A DNA stretch of 64,000 nt from CAZUCE01 sp964619265 (GTDB lineage Bacteria > Planctomycetota > UBA1135 > GCA-002686595), in the NCBI GenBank assembly GCA_964619265.1, contig CAZUCE010000007.1:62001-126000 (forward strand), in the 5' to 3' direction. Within the stretch, counting starts at the first letter, position 1, and each line of letters begins with the position of its first letter. Below the pieces are notes generated by a model. It made no database searches, had not been told where the DNA came from, and saw nothing but the letters and a program-made list of their open reading frames with translations. Of this stretch, positions 33,386 through 42,936 are shown piece by piece. The position numbers and the translations under genes are program-made.

Positions 33386-34579
33386 TTGAACCACTCGTTC
33401 GAAGACCGGCGCGTTTTTCTGATCGTGCTCGACTCGCTTGGTGTCGGCGCGTTGCCGGATGCCGAGCGGTTCGGGGATGCAGGGGCTCACACGCTCGATC
33501 ATTTGTGCCAAGCCGCTGGGGCTCCGAATGCACCGAGGTTGACGGAGCTCGGGCTGGGTTGCATCGCCGGCGTCGACGCGTTTCCGGCCAGCGCCGCGCC
33601 GGAGGGCTCGTTCGCGCGACTCGCAGAGCGCTCCCCGGGCAAGGACACTTCGACCGGACACTGGGAGTTGATGGGCTGCGTGCTCGAGCGCGAATTCCCG
33701 ACCTTCCCGAAGGGATTTCCCGAGCAGATCCTCGAACCGATCCGCCAGCGCGCGGGGCTAAGTGGTTTTCTCGGCAACGAGGTCGCCTCGGGCACCGAGA
33801 TCCTCGAGCGGCTCGGGGCCGAGCACGTTCGCCGTGGCTTACCGATCGTGTACACGAGCGCGGATTCGGTGTTCCAGGTGGCTGCCCACGAGGAACGCTT
33901 TGGGCTCGAGCGGCTCTTGGAGGTCTGCCAAATTGCCCGCGACGTGCTGGATCCCTACGGGGTCGGTCGCGTGATCGCGCGGCCGTTCGTGGGCGAGGAG
34001 GGCGCCTATCAACGCACCTACAACCGCCGGGACTTTTCGCTCCAGCCATCTTGCGAAACGAGTCTCGATCGCCTCCAAGCCGCCGGAGTTCCTACGGTGG
34101 GCGTCGGAAAGATCGAGGACATCTTCGCCGGAGCGGGCGTTTCGCGTCCGGTTCACACCGAGGGCAACCGCGACGGCATGGCGCACACGCGCCAGCTGGC
34201 TAACGAGCTGGATCGGGGCCTGGTATTCGTCAATCTGGTCGACTTCGACATGTTGTACGGGCATCGGCGCGACCCGGTGGGCTACCGGCGCGCCATCGAG
34301 GAATTCGACGAGGATCTGCGCGAGCTCGAGGGCCGCTTGCGGGAGAATGACGTTGTCTTGCTCACCGCTGACCACGGCAACGACCCCACGCACACCGCAA
34401 CCACCGACCACACGCGGGAGTACGTTCCGCTGATCGCCTACGGAAAGCGGCTCGCCAAGGGAGTCGACCTCGGGACACGCCAGTCGTTTGCCGACGTGGG
34501 GGCGACGCTCGAAGAACTGTTCGGGTTGAAACCCGGCGGGCCCGGTCAGTCGTTCGCGAACCGGATCCAACCGTCTTGA
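33386..34579 (+). CDS. deoB: Phosphopentomutase
   Basis: A 397-residue protein. No ATG or GTG fits the usual N terminus; TTG 33386 gives the expected length (about 390-400). It interconverts (deoxy)ribose-1-phosphate and -5-phosphate in the cytoplasm. Metal-binding and catalytic elements of the alkaline phosphatase-like fold are visible: VFLIVLDSLGVGALPDA, GKDTSTGHWELMG (with the phosphorylated Thr), VNLVDFDMLYGHRRD and LTADHGNDPTHTATTDHTRE. The stop overlaps the deoA start by 4 nt, so the pair is coupled: DeoA makes deoxyribose-1-phosphate, which DeoB converts to the 5-phosphate for DeoC. Confidence 0.96.
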   Translation: MNHSFEDRRVFLIVLDSLGVGALPDAERFGDAGAHTLDHLCQAAGAPNAPRLTELGLGCIAGVDAFPASAAPEGSFARLAERSPGKDTSTGHWELMGCVLEREFPTFPKGFPEQILEPIRQRAGLSGFLGNEVASGTEILERLGAEHVRRGLPIVYTSADSVFQVAAHEERFGLERLLEVCQIARDVLDPYGVGRVIARPFVGEEGAYQRTYNRRDFSLQPSCETSLDRLQAAGVPTVGVGKIEDIFAGAGVSRPVHTEGNRDGMAHTRQLANELDRGLVFVNLVDFDMLYGHRRDPVGYRRAIEEFDEDLRELEGRLRENDVVLLTADHGNDPTHTATTDHTREYVPLIAYGKRLAKGVDLGTRQSFADVGATLEELFGLKPGGPGQSFANRIQPS

Positions 34580-35862
34580 GCGGGCCGGCCCGGTTCGATC
34601 CGCGCGAGGCCATCGCGTGCAAGCGTGATGGTGGACGGCTGTCCGAAGGGCAGATCGAGGACTTTCTCTGCGCCTTCGCACGCGACGCGAGCCTGGCGCC
34701 CCAGGCGGCGGCACTGTTGATGACGGTGGTGCTGCGCGGCTTGGACGAGGGCGAGTTGGTGGCCTGGACGCGCTCGATGCTGAATTCTGGAGATCGCCTC
34801 GAACTGAACGGCGGCGGACGACCCAAGGTCGACAAGCACTCGACCGGCGGGGTGGGCGACAAGGCTTCGCTACCGCTGGCTCCGGCGCTGGCGGCCTGCG
34901 GCGCCTGCGTTCCGATGATCTCGGGGCGTGGTCTTGGCCACACCGGCGGCACCCTCGACAAGCTCGAGGCGATTCCTGGATTGCGAACCGAACTGGATCC
35001 GCCCGAGCTGCAGCGCTGTCTCGACGTCGGGGGCTACTTCATCGCCGCGCAGACCGATCGCCTGGTGCCCGCAGACAAACGCCTCTACGCCCTGCGCGAC
35101 GCCACCGCGACCGTCGAGTCGATCCCTCTGATCGCCAGTTCGATCGTCTCGAAGAAGCTCGCCGAGGGGCTGGAAGCCCTGGTGCTCGACGTGAAACACG
35201 GCAGTGGCGCGTTCCTGCCCGAGCCTGAGCGCGCCAGCGAGCTCGCCGCGACCATGGTTCGGTTGTGCCAAGGCTTCGGCCTCGCCGCCCGCGCGAACCT
35301 GCACCCGATGGACCGCCCGCTAGGGCGTGCCATCGGGCACGCGCTCGAAGTTCGCGAGTCGATCGACTGTCTGCGGGGCGAAGGGCCGGCGGACCTGCGG
35401 GAGCTGGTGGTCGAGCTCGGCGGAGATCTCCTGGAACTTTCCAAGCTGGCACCGGATCTAGGCGCCGCGCGACGACGCATCGAATCGGTCCTCGACGACG
35501 GTTCAGCCTTGGACGTCTTTCGCCGCGGTGTCGAAGCGCAGGGCGGAGACCCAAAGTTCGTCTCGGATCCGGCCCGCAGCTTCGAGCGAGCAGATGTTCA
35601 AATCCTTGAAGCGCAGCAATCGGGGCGGCTCGTTTTCGAAGACCTGCGCGAAGTGGGCGCCGCGGTCACCGAACTCGGTGGCGGGCGCGTGCTGCCAGGC
35701 GACTCCATCGACTTCGCGGTGGGCCTGGTGTGGCTCGCCGAGCCCGGTTCCGAGGTTCAGGCAGGGCAACCGCTGGTCGAGATTCACTCACGAGCTGGTC
35801 GCGGCGTCGAAGCCGCCCGCGCCCGGCTTGGACGAGCTGGGCTCTACCGCTTCGAGTCTTGA
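34576..35862 (+). CDS. deoA: Thymidine/pyrimidine-nucleoside phosphorylase
   Basis: A 428-residue protein starting at TTG 34576 inside the end of deoB. It phosphorolyses thymidine or other pyrimidine nucleosides to base plus (deoxy)ribose-1-phosphate. Family motifs: KVDKHSTGGVGDKASLPLAP (phosphate binding), SGRGLGHTGGTLDKLEAIPG, LYALRDATATVESIPLIASS and LVLDVKHGSGAF. Length agrees with bacterial TP/PyNP (about 430-440). It feeds DeoB. Specificity for thymidine or uridine cannot be decided from what I can see. A hairpin overlaps its stop codon. Confidence 0.95.
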   Translation: MSGPARFDPREAIACKRDGGRLSEGQIEDFLCAFARDASLAPQAAALLMTVVLRGLDEGELVAWTRSMLNSGDRLELNGGGRPKVDKHSTGGVGDKASLPLAPALAACGACVPMISGRGLGHTGGTLDKLEAIPGLRTELDPPELQRCLDVGGYFIAAQTDRLVPADKRLYALRDATATVESIPLIASSIVSKKLAEGLEALVLDVKHGSGAFLPEPERASELAATMVRLCQGFGLAARANLHPMDRPLGRAIGHALEVRESIDCLRGEGPADLRELVVELGGDLLELSKLAPDLGAARRRIESVLDDGSALDVFRRGVEAQGGDPKFVSDPARSFERADVQILEAQQSGRLVFEDLREVGAAVTELGGGRVLPGDSIDFAVGLVWLAEPGSEVQAGQPLVEIHSRAGRGVEAARARLGRAGLYRFES

Positions 35863-35876
35863 GCCGAGGCTCGAGA
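35857..35876 (+). terminator. Hairpin at the end of deoA; remainder of 35863-36185 without gene
   Basis: TCTTGAGC at 35857-35864 pairs with GCTCGAGA at 35869-35876 (one G-T pair) around a CGAG loop, overlapping the deoA stop. There is no T-tract. The rest of the 323-nt gap to the peptidase gene holds a T8 run at 36060-36067 and a perfect hairpin, GCCTGGA 36071-36077 with TCCAGGC 36083-36089, which may be leader structure of the peptidase gene. No further gene is supported. Confidence 0.4.
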
Positions 35877-36185
35877 AGCTTCATGGATGAGTACACGGGG
35901 AGTCTCTGAGGCACTTGGGGGCATCACGATCTGTGCGGCCTAGGTGACTCGGGACGGCCGCTTCCCGGCGAGCCCGCGCCTGGGGGCGATCCGGTCCGCG
36001 TGGGCGGCAAGGCGCTCGCCTTGTCCGCAGTCGAGTTGGCCTCCGAGCACGGGTTGTCCATTTTTTTTCGGCCTGGAGGGCATCCAGGCGTCCCGGTCAC
36101 CTCCGGTGATTGACAGGCTGGAGCTGCGCGGATCCACTCGATGCCGCTTCCTTTTCCTCTATTCCGGACCCCTCCCACAGGCCCC

Positions 36186-38243
36186 ATGATTCAGCTCGAA
36201 TTCGTCTCCTCGCTTGCACTCGGCATCCTGCTCACAAACGGCGCCACCCCTTCGGTTTTCGAGGACGAGACGCCGCTTCCGGAGCTGGGCAGCTTTGGTG
36301 TGGATCTCACGCGACGCGACGCCTCGACGAAGCCGGGCGATGACTTTTTCCGGCACGCGAGCGGGACGTGGTTGGACACCTTTGAGATTCCCGAGGACCG
36401 CGGCCGGTACGGGGCGTTCACGACACTGGCCGAACGATCCGACGAACGGGTGCGTGCCATCATCGACGACTGCGCGAGTTCGGACCCGGCGCCGGGCAGC
36501 ATCGAACAGAAGATCGGCGACTACTACGCGAGCTACATGGACGTCGCGGCGCTCGACGCCAAGGGGATCGAGCCCTTGAGCCCGGGTCTGGAGCGCATCG
36601 CAGCGATCGCGAGCTTGGACGACCTGATCACGGCATTCGGCCGTGCGAGCCTCGAATCCACGTCGAGCCCGTTCCCGTTTTGGGTGGGTGCAGACCGCAG
36701 CAATCCCGATCGCCACCAGTTGAGCCTTTCCCTGGGAGGCATCAGCCTGCCCGACCGTGACTACTATTTGGAGGACACCGAGAAGTTCCAGGAGATTCTG
36801 GCGGAGTACCGCGTCCACGTGGGGCGGATGCTGGGGTTCGCGGGGCTCGATCAGGTTGAGGATCGTGCGGACGCGGTGATCGCGGTCGAATCGAAGATCG
36901 CGAAGGTCCTTTGGGATCGTCGCCGTCGCCGCAACCGCGACCTGACGTTCAACCCGATGAGCTACGCAGAATTCCTGGAGGCCTATCCGGGTCTGGATTG
37001 GGATGGATATTTCGCCGCCGGCGGCGTGACGGCTCTTGAAGACCTGAATGTCTCCTATCCCGATGCGTTGACGCGCATGATCCAGTTGGTCGGGGAGGTC
37101 GAGCTGGAGGACTGGAAGTCCTACCTGACCTTCCACCTGGTTTCGAACAACGCTGGGCTGCTGTCCACCGAGATCGACAGCGAGCGCTTCAGTTTCTTCG
37201 GCACAGTGGTGAATGGAACGCCGACCCAGCGCGAGCGCTGGGAACGCGGCGTGGCGCGCGTCGGAGGCCGCGGTGGACTGGGCGAGGCGATCGGACAAAT
37301 CTACGTCCAGCGCTACTTCCCCGAGTCTTCCAAGGAGCAGATGAACCAGCTGGTTGAGAACCTGCGCGACGCACTGGCCCAGAGCATCGACAGCCTCGAC
37401 TGGATGACCGAGGAGACCAAAGAGCAGGCTCGTGCCAAGCTTGAGGCGTTTCGCCCGAAGGTCGGGTACCCCGACGTTTGGGAGGATTTGAGCTCGATCG
37501 AGATCGTGGCGGACGACCTGTTCGCGAATGCCGAAAGCGTGCGCGCTTACGAGTACACCGACATGCTGGGTCGCCTGGGTGAGCCGACCGATCGCGAGGA
37601 ATGGGGGATGACGCCCCAAACGGTGAACGCGTACTACAACTCGTCCTTCAACGAAATTGTGTTCCCGGCCGCAATTCTCCAACCTCCGTTCTTCGATCCG
37701 GCGGCGGACCTGGCGGTCAACTACGGAGGTATCGGCGGCGTGATTGGCCACGAGATGGGACACGGCTTCGACGACCAGGGCTCCAAGTCGGACGCGCTCG
37801 GCGTCCAGCGAAACTGGTGGAGCGAAGCGGACCGGAAGGCGTTCGACCTGCGGGGTGACGCGCTGGTGGATCTCTACAACTCGTTCCAGCCGGTGCCGGG
37901 CCACTTCGTCGACGGGCGGTTCACTCTCGGAGAGAACATCGGGGACTTGGGCGGTCTTTCGCTTGCCTACCGCGCCTACCGCACGGCTTTGGGCGATCAG
38001 GAGGCTCCGGTCCTTGAGGGTCTCACCGGGGACCAGCGCTTCTTCTTGGCCTGGGCCCAGGTGTGGTGTGCCAAGAACCGGGAAGACTCGCTGATCTCGC
38101 GCCTGAAGTCCGACAGTCACTCACCGGAGCGGTACCGGGTCAATGGCATCGTTGCCAACATGGACGCCTGGTACGAGGCCTTCGACGTGCAGCCGGACGA
38201 TGCGATGTACATCGCGCCAGAAGATCGAATTCGGATCTGGTAG
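36186..38243 (+). CDS. Exported M13-family zinc metallopeptidase (neprilysin/PepO-like)
   Basis: A 685-residue protein starting at ATG 36186, which gives a proper signal peptide (MIQLEFVSSLALGILLTNGA); an earlier in-frame ATG at 36141 is less good. The M13 N-terminal domain begins with the family hallmark KPGDDFFRHASGTWLDTFEI. The catalytic domain has the upstream substrate motif VNAYYNSSFNEIVFPAAIL, the zinc motif HEMGH at residues 522-526 and the third ligand Glu583 in ENIGDLGGLSLAY. The C terminus VQPDDAMYIAPEDRIRIW is the conserved M13 end. It would cut short peptides in the periplasm or outside. It is followed by a strong hairpin. Confidence 0.95.
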   Translation: MIQLEFVSSLALGILLTNGATPSVFEDETPLPELGSFGVDLTRRDASTKPGDDFFRHASGTWLDTFEIPEDRGRYGAFTTLAERSDERVRAIIDDCASSDPAPGSIEQKIGDYYASYMDVAALDAKGIEPLSPGLERIAAIASLDDLITAFGRASLESTSSPFPFWVGADRSNPDRHQLSLSLGGISLPDRDYYLEDTEKFQEILAEYRVHVGRMLGFAGLDQVEDRADAVIAVESKIAKVLWDRRRRRNRDLTFNPMSYAEFLEAYPGLDWDGYFAAGGVTALEDLNVSYPDALTRMIQLVGEVELEDWKSYLTFHLVSNNAGLLSTEIDSERFSFFGTVVNGTPTQRERWERGVARVGGRGGLGEAIGQIYVQRYFPESSKEQMNQLVENLRDALAQSIDSLDWMTEETKEQARAKLEAFRPKVGYPDVWEDLSSIEIVADDLFANAESVRAYEYTDMLGRLGEPTDREEWGMTPQTVNAYYNSSFNEIVFPAAILQPPFFDPAADLAVNYGGIGGVIGHEMGHGFDDQGSKSDALGVQRNWWSEADRKAFDLRGDALVDLYNSFQPVPGHFVDGRFTLGENIGDLGGLSLAYRAYRTALGDQEAPVLEGLTGDQRFFLAWAQVWCAKNREDSLISRLKSDSHSPERYRVNGIVANMDAWYEAFDVQPDDAMYIAPEDRIRIW

Positions 38244-38248
38244 GACGG

Positions 38249-38269
38249 TCCGGAATGGCCCCGGACCCT
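38249..38269 (+). terminator. Hairpin after the M13 peptidase gene
   Basis: GGTCCGG at 38249-38255 pairs perfectly with CCGGACC at 38263-38269 across a 7-nt loop, starting 5 nt after the stop codon. No T-tract, but the position suits a terminator or 3' end stabiliser. Confidence 0.5.
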
Positions 38270-38315
38270 CGCGGTCGGTTCGGGGTCAACGCTCAATCGG
38301 TGGCTGGCGCGTATC

Positions 38316-39602
38316 ATGCCTCGCCCCCCCATGGAACTTCCCCGCGCCCTCCTCGGACTTCTGTTCTTCTGCTTTGTCGCTTGGTGTCTTTCCACCGAGC
38401 GGTCGCGATTCCCCTGGCGCGTGGTGCTGGTTGGAATCGGGATGCAATTCGCTCTGGCGGCTTGGATCCTCGGCACAGGGATGGGGAGACGGGTGTTCGA
38501 GGGGTTGGCGGGCTTCGTCACGAAGCTGATCTCGATGGCCGAGCCGGGCGCCAAGCTCGTCTTCGGTCCACTCGCCGACTTCGGAAAGATGGCCGAAGTG
38601 TTCGGTCCGGACTCGGCCTTCGTATTCGCCTTCGCCGGGACCGGGCTGGCGGCGATTCTGTTCTTTTCGGCCCTGATGGGGATCCTCTATCACCTGGGCG
38701 TGATGCAGGTGCTCGTCTATCTGTTAGCGCGGGTCATGTCCCTGGCGATGGGCGTTTCCGGAGCGGAGGCGATGGCGGTGGCGGCCAACGTATTCGTCGG
38801 GCAGACCGAGGCGCCGCTGGTGGTGCGGCCTTACCTGTCCAAGATGACCAAATCGGAGCTCAATGCTCTGATGTGCGGTGGTTTCGCGACGATCGCAGGC
38901 TCGGTTCTGGCGGTTTACATGGGCTTTCTGGGCCAGGAAATCGGTCCGCACCTGCTGACCGCCTCGGTGATGAGCGCGCCTGCGGCGTTTCTGATCGCGA
39001 AGATCCTGGTGCCCGAGACCGAGGACTCGGAAACCGGCGGGAAGCCCGAGCTGCGCATCGAGCGTCACGCGGACAACGTGATCGAGGCAGCTGCGAAAGG
39101 CACGACCGAAGGTCTTTCCCTGTGGCTCAACGTGATCGCCATGCTGATCGCGTTCATGGGCCTGGTCGCGCTGGTCGACTGGCCGCTAGGTGCGCTGTCG
39201 GGTGTCTTGGATCTCGAACGCGAGCTGTCGCTCTCGGTCCTGTTCGGCTGGGTGTTTGCGCCGGTAGCGTGGCTGATGGGTGTAGACGGCTGGAGCGACT
39301 GCCAGCTGATGGGCTCGCTGCTTGGAACCAAGGTCGCTGTGAACGAATTCGTGGCGTTCAATGATCTGCGCGGCCTGATCGGTGGCGAAGGTGTGCAATT
39401 TGCCTCGGAGCGCACGGCCAAGATGGCGGCCTACGCCCTGTGCGGCTTCGCGAACTTTGCCTCGATTGGAATTCAACTGGGCGGAATCGGCGCACTCGCG
39501 CCCGAACGCCGCCGGGACCTTTCGCGACTGGCCTTGCGCGCGATGCTCGGCGGAGCGTTCGCGTCGTGGATGACCGCAACCGTGGCGGGAGTGTTCGTGT
39601 GA
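38316..39602 (+). CDS. nupC: Concentrative nucleoside transporter
   Basis: A 428-residue inner-membrane protein with about ten hydrophobic segments. CNT-family landmarks are VAANVFVGQTEAPLVVRPYL (nucleoside/Na site region), MCGGFATIAGSVLAVYMGFL, and GTKVAVNEFVAFNDL. By family it imports nucleosides coupled to Na or H ions. ATG 38316 is used; a second ATG at residue 6 is equally possible. The stop overlaps the purine nucleoside phosphorylase start by 4 nt (GTGA), so uptake and phosphorolysis are coupled. Confidence 0.95.
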   Translation: MPRPPMELPRALLGLLFFCFVAWCLSTERSRFPWRVVLVGIGMQFALAAWILGTGMGRRVFEGLAGFVTKLISMAEPGAKLVFGPLADFGKMAEVFGPDSAFVFAFAGTGLAAILFFSALMGILYHLGVMQVLVYLLARVMSLAMGVSGAEAMAVAANVFVGQTEAPLVVRPYLSKMTKSELNALMCGGFATIAGSVLAVYMGFLGQEIGPHLLTASVMSAPAAFLIAKILVPETEDSETGGKPELRIERHADNVIEAAAKGTTEGLSLWLNVIAMLIAFMGLVALVDWPLGALSGVLDLERELSLSVLFGWVFAPVAWLMGVDGWSDCQLMGSLLGTKVAVNEFVAFNDLRGLIGGEGVQFASERTAKMAAYALCGFANFASIGIQLGGIGALAPERRRDLSRLALRAMLGGAFASWMTATVAGVFV

Positions 39603-40420
39603 CTGAGCCGGTTCAGTTGTGGCAGCGACGGATCGAATCGGTCGCTTCGAATCTCCGCGAAGCTGGCCTATCGGCCGAAGTTTTGTGCGTCTTGGGATCG
39701 GGCCTTGGGGGTTTCGCGGACCGGCTCGAGGATCGAGTCGAGTGTTCCTACGCGGATGTGGAAGGCTTGCCCCGCAGTTCGGTTCCCGGGCATGCCGGTC
39801 GCTTCGTCGCCGGCACACTGGACGGCGTCCGCATCCTCTGCGCGCAAGGCCGCGTGCATCTGTACGAGGGGCTGTCGCCGTTTGAGTTGACGCTTGGGGT
39901 CCGGGCGGTAGCTCGGCTTGGCGTTCGGGCAGCGCTGTTCACCAACGCGGCCGGTGGGTTGCGTTCGGAATGGGAGCCGGGCACCCTGATGCGGATCACC
40001 GACCACGTGAATCGCCAGGGGGGCTCGCCCCTGCTGCCGGGCGAGGGTGGCGCGGGAAATCCGTGGGCGACGGAGGCCGGGTTGGGCGAAGCGATCGATT
40101 CGGTAGCCGAGGAGCGCGGGATCGCGATCCAGCGCGGCGTCTACGTCGCCGTCCCGGGGCCCAGCTACGAGACCCCGGCCGAGGTCCGGTTCCTGCGCGA
40201 GTTCGGCGGGGATGCGGTGGGCATGAGCACGGTCCTGGAGGGAGTCGCGGCCCAGGCCGAGGGAATGGCCGTGGCGGGGCTTTCCTGCATCACCAATCAC
40301 GCAGCCGGGATCACCGCGGCGGCTCTGAGCCATGCCGAAGTCCTCGAGGTCGGACGGCAGGCCGCGGCGCGGTTTGGGGACCTGCTCGAGGCCGTGCTGC
40401 CGCGCTTTGCGCAAGCGTGA
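39599..40420 (+). CDS. punA: Purine nucleoside phosphorylase (trimeric, PNP/MTAP family)
   Basis: A 273-residue protein starting at GTG 39599. It cleaves purine (deoxy)nucleosides with phosphate. Visible family elements: VLGSGLGGFADRLE (phosphate loop), SVPGHAGRFVAGTL, LFTNAAGGLRSEWEPGTLMR, VAVPGPSYETPAEVRFLREF, GDAVGMSTVLEGVAA and GLSCITNHAAGI, the Asn of which contacts the purine base. Length matches low-molecular-mass trimeric PNPs. Overlap with nupC shows a dedicated uptake/salvage pair; its product deoxyribose-1-phosphate or ribose-1-phosphate would go to DeoB. Confidence 0.94.
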   Translation: MTEPVQLWQRRIESVASNLREAGLSAEVLCVLGSGLGGFADRLEDRVECSYADVEGLPRSSVPGHAGRFVAGTLDGVRILCAQGRVHLYEGLSPFELTLGVRAVARLGVRAALFTNAAGGLRSEWEPGTLMRITDHVNRQGGSPLLPGEGGAGNPWATEAGLGEAIDSVAEERGIAIQRGVYVAVPGPSYETPAEVRFLREFGGDAVGMSTVLEGVAAQAEGMAVAGLSCITNHAAGITAAALSHAEVLEVGRQAAARFGDLLEAVLPRFAQA

Positions 40421-40433
40421 TACCGTCCGCCCG

Positions 40434-41582
40434 ATGCGCACGAACCTCGCACAGGCCTGCCCGGGGCCCACACGACCGAAGAACCCCGCTCGAAAGCACG
40501 CGCTAGGCGCCGCTGTGGCGCTCGTCCTCGGCCAGGTGGTGGCCTCGGCCCAGCACGATGCCGACGGGGGCACCGGCTTGATCGGCCCGGTCGGACCGCT
40601 TTTCGAGCCGCCCTCCGGGACCGAAAACCTGGACCACCTGCGCGACACCCTGGTCGGCAGTGGATCGCTTGAAGATGTCCGCCGGGACTGGCCCCCGGGC
40701 GAAGGCGCCGAGCCCATCGGCTGGGGTCCGCCGCCGAGCGGTTGGACGATGTTCGTGGATAGCCGCGTAGAGGCTGCCTTCGACGCCGATGTTGATGGAA
40801 CCGACGCGAACGAGGTCAACTCGACGCGCTTTGGGCTCGGCGGCGGCTGGCAGCGCTTCGGGGCAGGCGGCAGCTTTCAGCGCTTGCGCTACGGCTACGA
40901 ATTTTCGGTCTACGATTTTTCGGGCGACGCGCCCCTGGCCGGTGGTTCCGAGAAGCCGATTGAAGACCTGGCCCAAAACCAGATCTCCTACACCTACGTT
41001 TCTCCGATGGAGGGGCGCTCGAACGGGTTTGCCGGCATCGTCAACCTGCGGAGCGGTACGGAGACCAGCGCTGACTTCGGCGACTCGCTCAGCTACCAGG
41101 TCATCGGCGGCTGGCGCGTTCGTGGTGGCGAGGACCTGATTTGGAATTTTGGCGGTCTGGTCCAATACGACTTGTCCGGCGACTTCACGATCGTCCCGGT
41201 GATCGGCGTCGATTGGCAGATTCGTGACGGTCTGCGTCTCCGCACGCCTGGCGCAGGTTTGGAGCTCGAGGTCGATCTGGCGACGAACGCTCGCGGCTAC
41301 TTCTCCGCGTTGTACGAAAACCGGAACTACCGGCTCGGGGACGAAGGTCCTCAGCTGCTCGTAGACGGTTCGGTGGAAGACGAGTCTGTCGTGCTTCGTA
41401 CCGGCGTGCGTTTGAACTGGGCCAGCGAACCCGGGGGCTTTCCGAATCGCCGGCTCGACTTCTACGTCGGAGCGGTTCCCTATCGGAGCATCGGATTTTT
41501 TGACTCTGCGGACGAGAGCTTGGGCGATATCGAGCTGGATCCTGCAGCCCTGGCGGGTTTTTCCCTGCAGATCGGGTTTTAG
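40434..41582 (+). CDS. Exported hypothetical protein, probable outer-membrane beta-barrel
   Basis: A 382-residue protein starting at ATG 40434, 13 nt after the PNP stop. A signal peptide (KHALGAAVALVLGQVVASAQ) is followed by a linker and then by about 270 residues of alternating polar/aromatic strands (GYEFSVYDFSG, LSYQVIGGWRVRGGEDLIWN, YFSALYENRNYRLGDEG), ending in the aromatic FSLQIGF. A C-terminal Phe after alternating hydrophobics is the usual outer-membrane barrel end. It may be a porin-like or structural barrel. Proximity to nupC-punA makes a nucleoside or nucleotide uptake channel conceivable, but nothing in the sequence proves it. It overlaps the convergent lipoprotein gene by 4 nt. 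Confidence 0.65.
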   Translation: MRTNLAQACPGPTRPKNPARKHALGAAVALVLGQVVASAQHDADGGTGLIGPVGPLFEPPSGTENLDHLRDTLVGSGSLEDVRRDWPPGEGAEPIGWGPPPSGWTMFVDSRVEAAFDADVDGTDANEVNSTRFGLGGGWQRFGAGGSFQRLRYGYEFSVYDFSGDAPLAGGSEKPIEDLAQNQISYTYVSPMEGRSNGFAGIVNLRSGTETSADFGDSLSYQVIGGWRVRGGEDLIWNFGGLVQYDLSGDFTIVPVIGVDWQIRDGLRLRTPGAGLELEVDLATNARGYFSALYENRNYRLGDEGPQLLVDGSVEDESVVLRTGVRLNWASEPGGFPNRRLDFYVGAVPYRSIGFFDSADESLGDIELDPAALAGFSLQIGF

Positions 41583-42646
41583 TTGCGACGTTCGAGGCGC
41601 TGGATCAATGACTCATAGCCAGGGAGGTCGCGCCAGCTCGTCCAGGCGCGGTCGTCGACCGAAAAGCGCAGGGAAAGGGAGGTCGCGAACTCAGCCGGCT
41701 CCAGGTCCGCATCGAGCGCGAGGGCACGCGCATAGCGATCGGCGACCAGGTCACGCAGTTCGGGAAAGTCGAGCAAGCTAGCTTGGAGGGCCAGCTCCAA
41801 GCGCCGCTCGAGCCAAGCGCGCGGCAAGAGGTCTTCACCGCCTCCCAGGAGGTCGATGACATCGCCGGGGAGCAGGTAGGTTCGCACCTGGCTCGCGTTG
41901 AAGGTGAAGTGGTGCAGGCCATCGAGACCGATGCGCTCCACAAGCCGTTCCACCATCGCGAAGCCGAGTCCGTAGAAGCGATTGCCGAGGGCGGCCGTTT
42001 CCGGGGAGAAGGCTTGGGAGGCGCTGAGTTCGAGTGCGGTCGCCGCGTCGAACGGAGCGGGCGTTGGCCCCGGACTCAGACGCAAGGTGAACGAGCCCGC
42101 CTCACGCGACTCGCCGATTGCGAGGACATGCTCGACTTGCACATCGAACTCTCGCCACAGTGCGGCCTGCCAGCGTTCAACTTGCAAGTAGGAGTCAGGA
42201 TGAATCACGAACGCGAGGTGATCAGCGAGACCTTCTTCGAGGACCGGGGGTAGGGCTCTCCACTGCGCGCCAAGCGAAGCGTGAACCAATTCGTGGGTCA
42301 GAACCGCTGGCGCCGCCGTGTCGCGCAAGAAGATGCGGCGCCCGGAACCCGAGCGGAGCGCACCAAACGATGGCGTCTCGGTGTAGCCGTGCGCAAACGG
42401 ACCAGGCATTTGGTCCGGTCTGCGTTCGACCAGCACCAGGTCTTCCCGCGTCGAACCGGGAAGGAGTTTGGTCACCGCTTCGCGGGCTTGCCAGCCCCGG
42501 CGTGCGAGGTCGGCTGCGCTTTCCGGATCGTCCGCATGGGCGGTGACGTTTCCGATCTCGGTGGAATAGACCGGGAGGTTTGTGCAGCTGACTGCACAGC
42601 ACAGTGCGCAGAGGGCCAGGGTGGCTCGAATCAAATTCGATTGCAC
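41579..42646 (-). CDS. Metalloprotease-like lipoprotein (HExxH)
   Basis: A 355-residue protein if it starts at GTG 42646, which gives a compact lipoprotein signal (MQSNLIRATLALCALCCAVSC) with Cys21 as lipidation site; an upstream ATG at 42787 would add 47 unlikely residues. The motif HELVH at about 118-122, followed 15-16 residues later by EEGLADH, is a gluzincin-type zinc site (HExxH...E). The rest is helical with no known family signature. Probably a periplasmic or outer-membrane zinc peptidase; the substrate is unknown. It converges with the beta-barrel gene (4-nt overlap of ends) and is divergent from the selenoprotein candidate, with 290 nt between starts. Confidence 0.7.
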   Translation of the reverse strand: MQSNLIRATLALCALCCAVSCTNLPVYSTEIGNVTAHADDPESAADLARRGWQAREAVTKLLPGSTREDLVLVERRPDQMPGPFAHGYTETPSFGALRSGSGRRIFLRDTAAPAVLTHELVHASLGAQWRALPPVLEEGLADHLAFVIHPDSYLQVERWQAALWREFDVQVEHVLAIGESREAGSFTLRLSPGPTPAPFDAATALELSASQAFSPETAALGNRFYGLGFAMVERLVERIGLDGLHHFTFNASQVRTYLLPGDVIDLLGGGEDLLPRAWLERRLELALQASLLDFPELRDLVADRYARALALDADLEPAEFATSLSLRFSVDDRAWTSWRDLPGYESLIQRLERRN

Positions 42647-42936
42647 GGGACGGCGCCCGATGGACTCCTCTCCGCTCGAGTCCGTGCTTGGGAAACTTGG
42701 AGCTTGCATGGAGGATCCAGGTGCTGGAGGGGTCCGCGAAGCAGACCCTTGGGACGTGTTACGAGTGGGGAAATTCATCTCGGACATACAAGGCGCAGTT
42801 TCGTTTCACGGAGTCTCCGGCGCAAGCGTGCCGGTGCCGACTCGCCTCCCGGACATGTCCAGGCGTGCTAGGCTCGCCCCCATTGCGAGCTGCCCGCCGT
42901 TCGCGCAGCGGCCTCCGCCACCCCTTTTCTTCCATA

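Noticed and set aside
36060..36089. T8 run plus perfect hairpin as an intrinsic terminator
   Set aside because: On the plus strand the T-run precedes the stem, and on the minus strand the stem is followed by A residues, so it does not fit terminator geometry in either direction.
36159..38120. A 653-codon antisense frame opposite the M13 peptidase gene
   Set aside because: The plus strand encodes a complete M13 peptidase with catalytic motifs; the antisense product is Arg/His/Val-rich with no domain.
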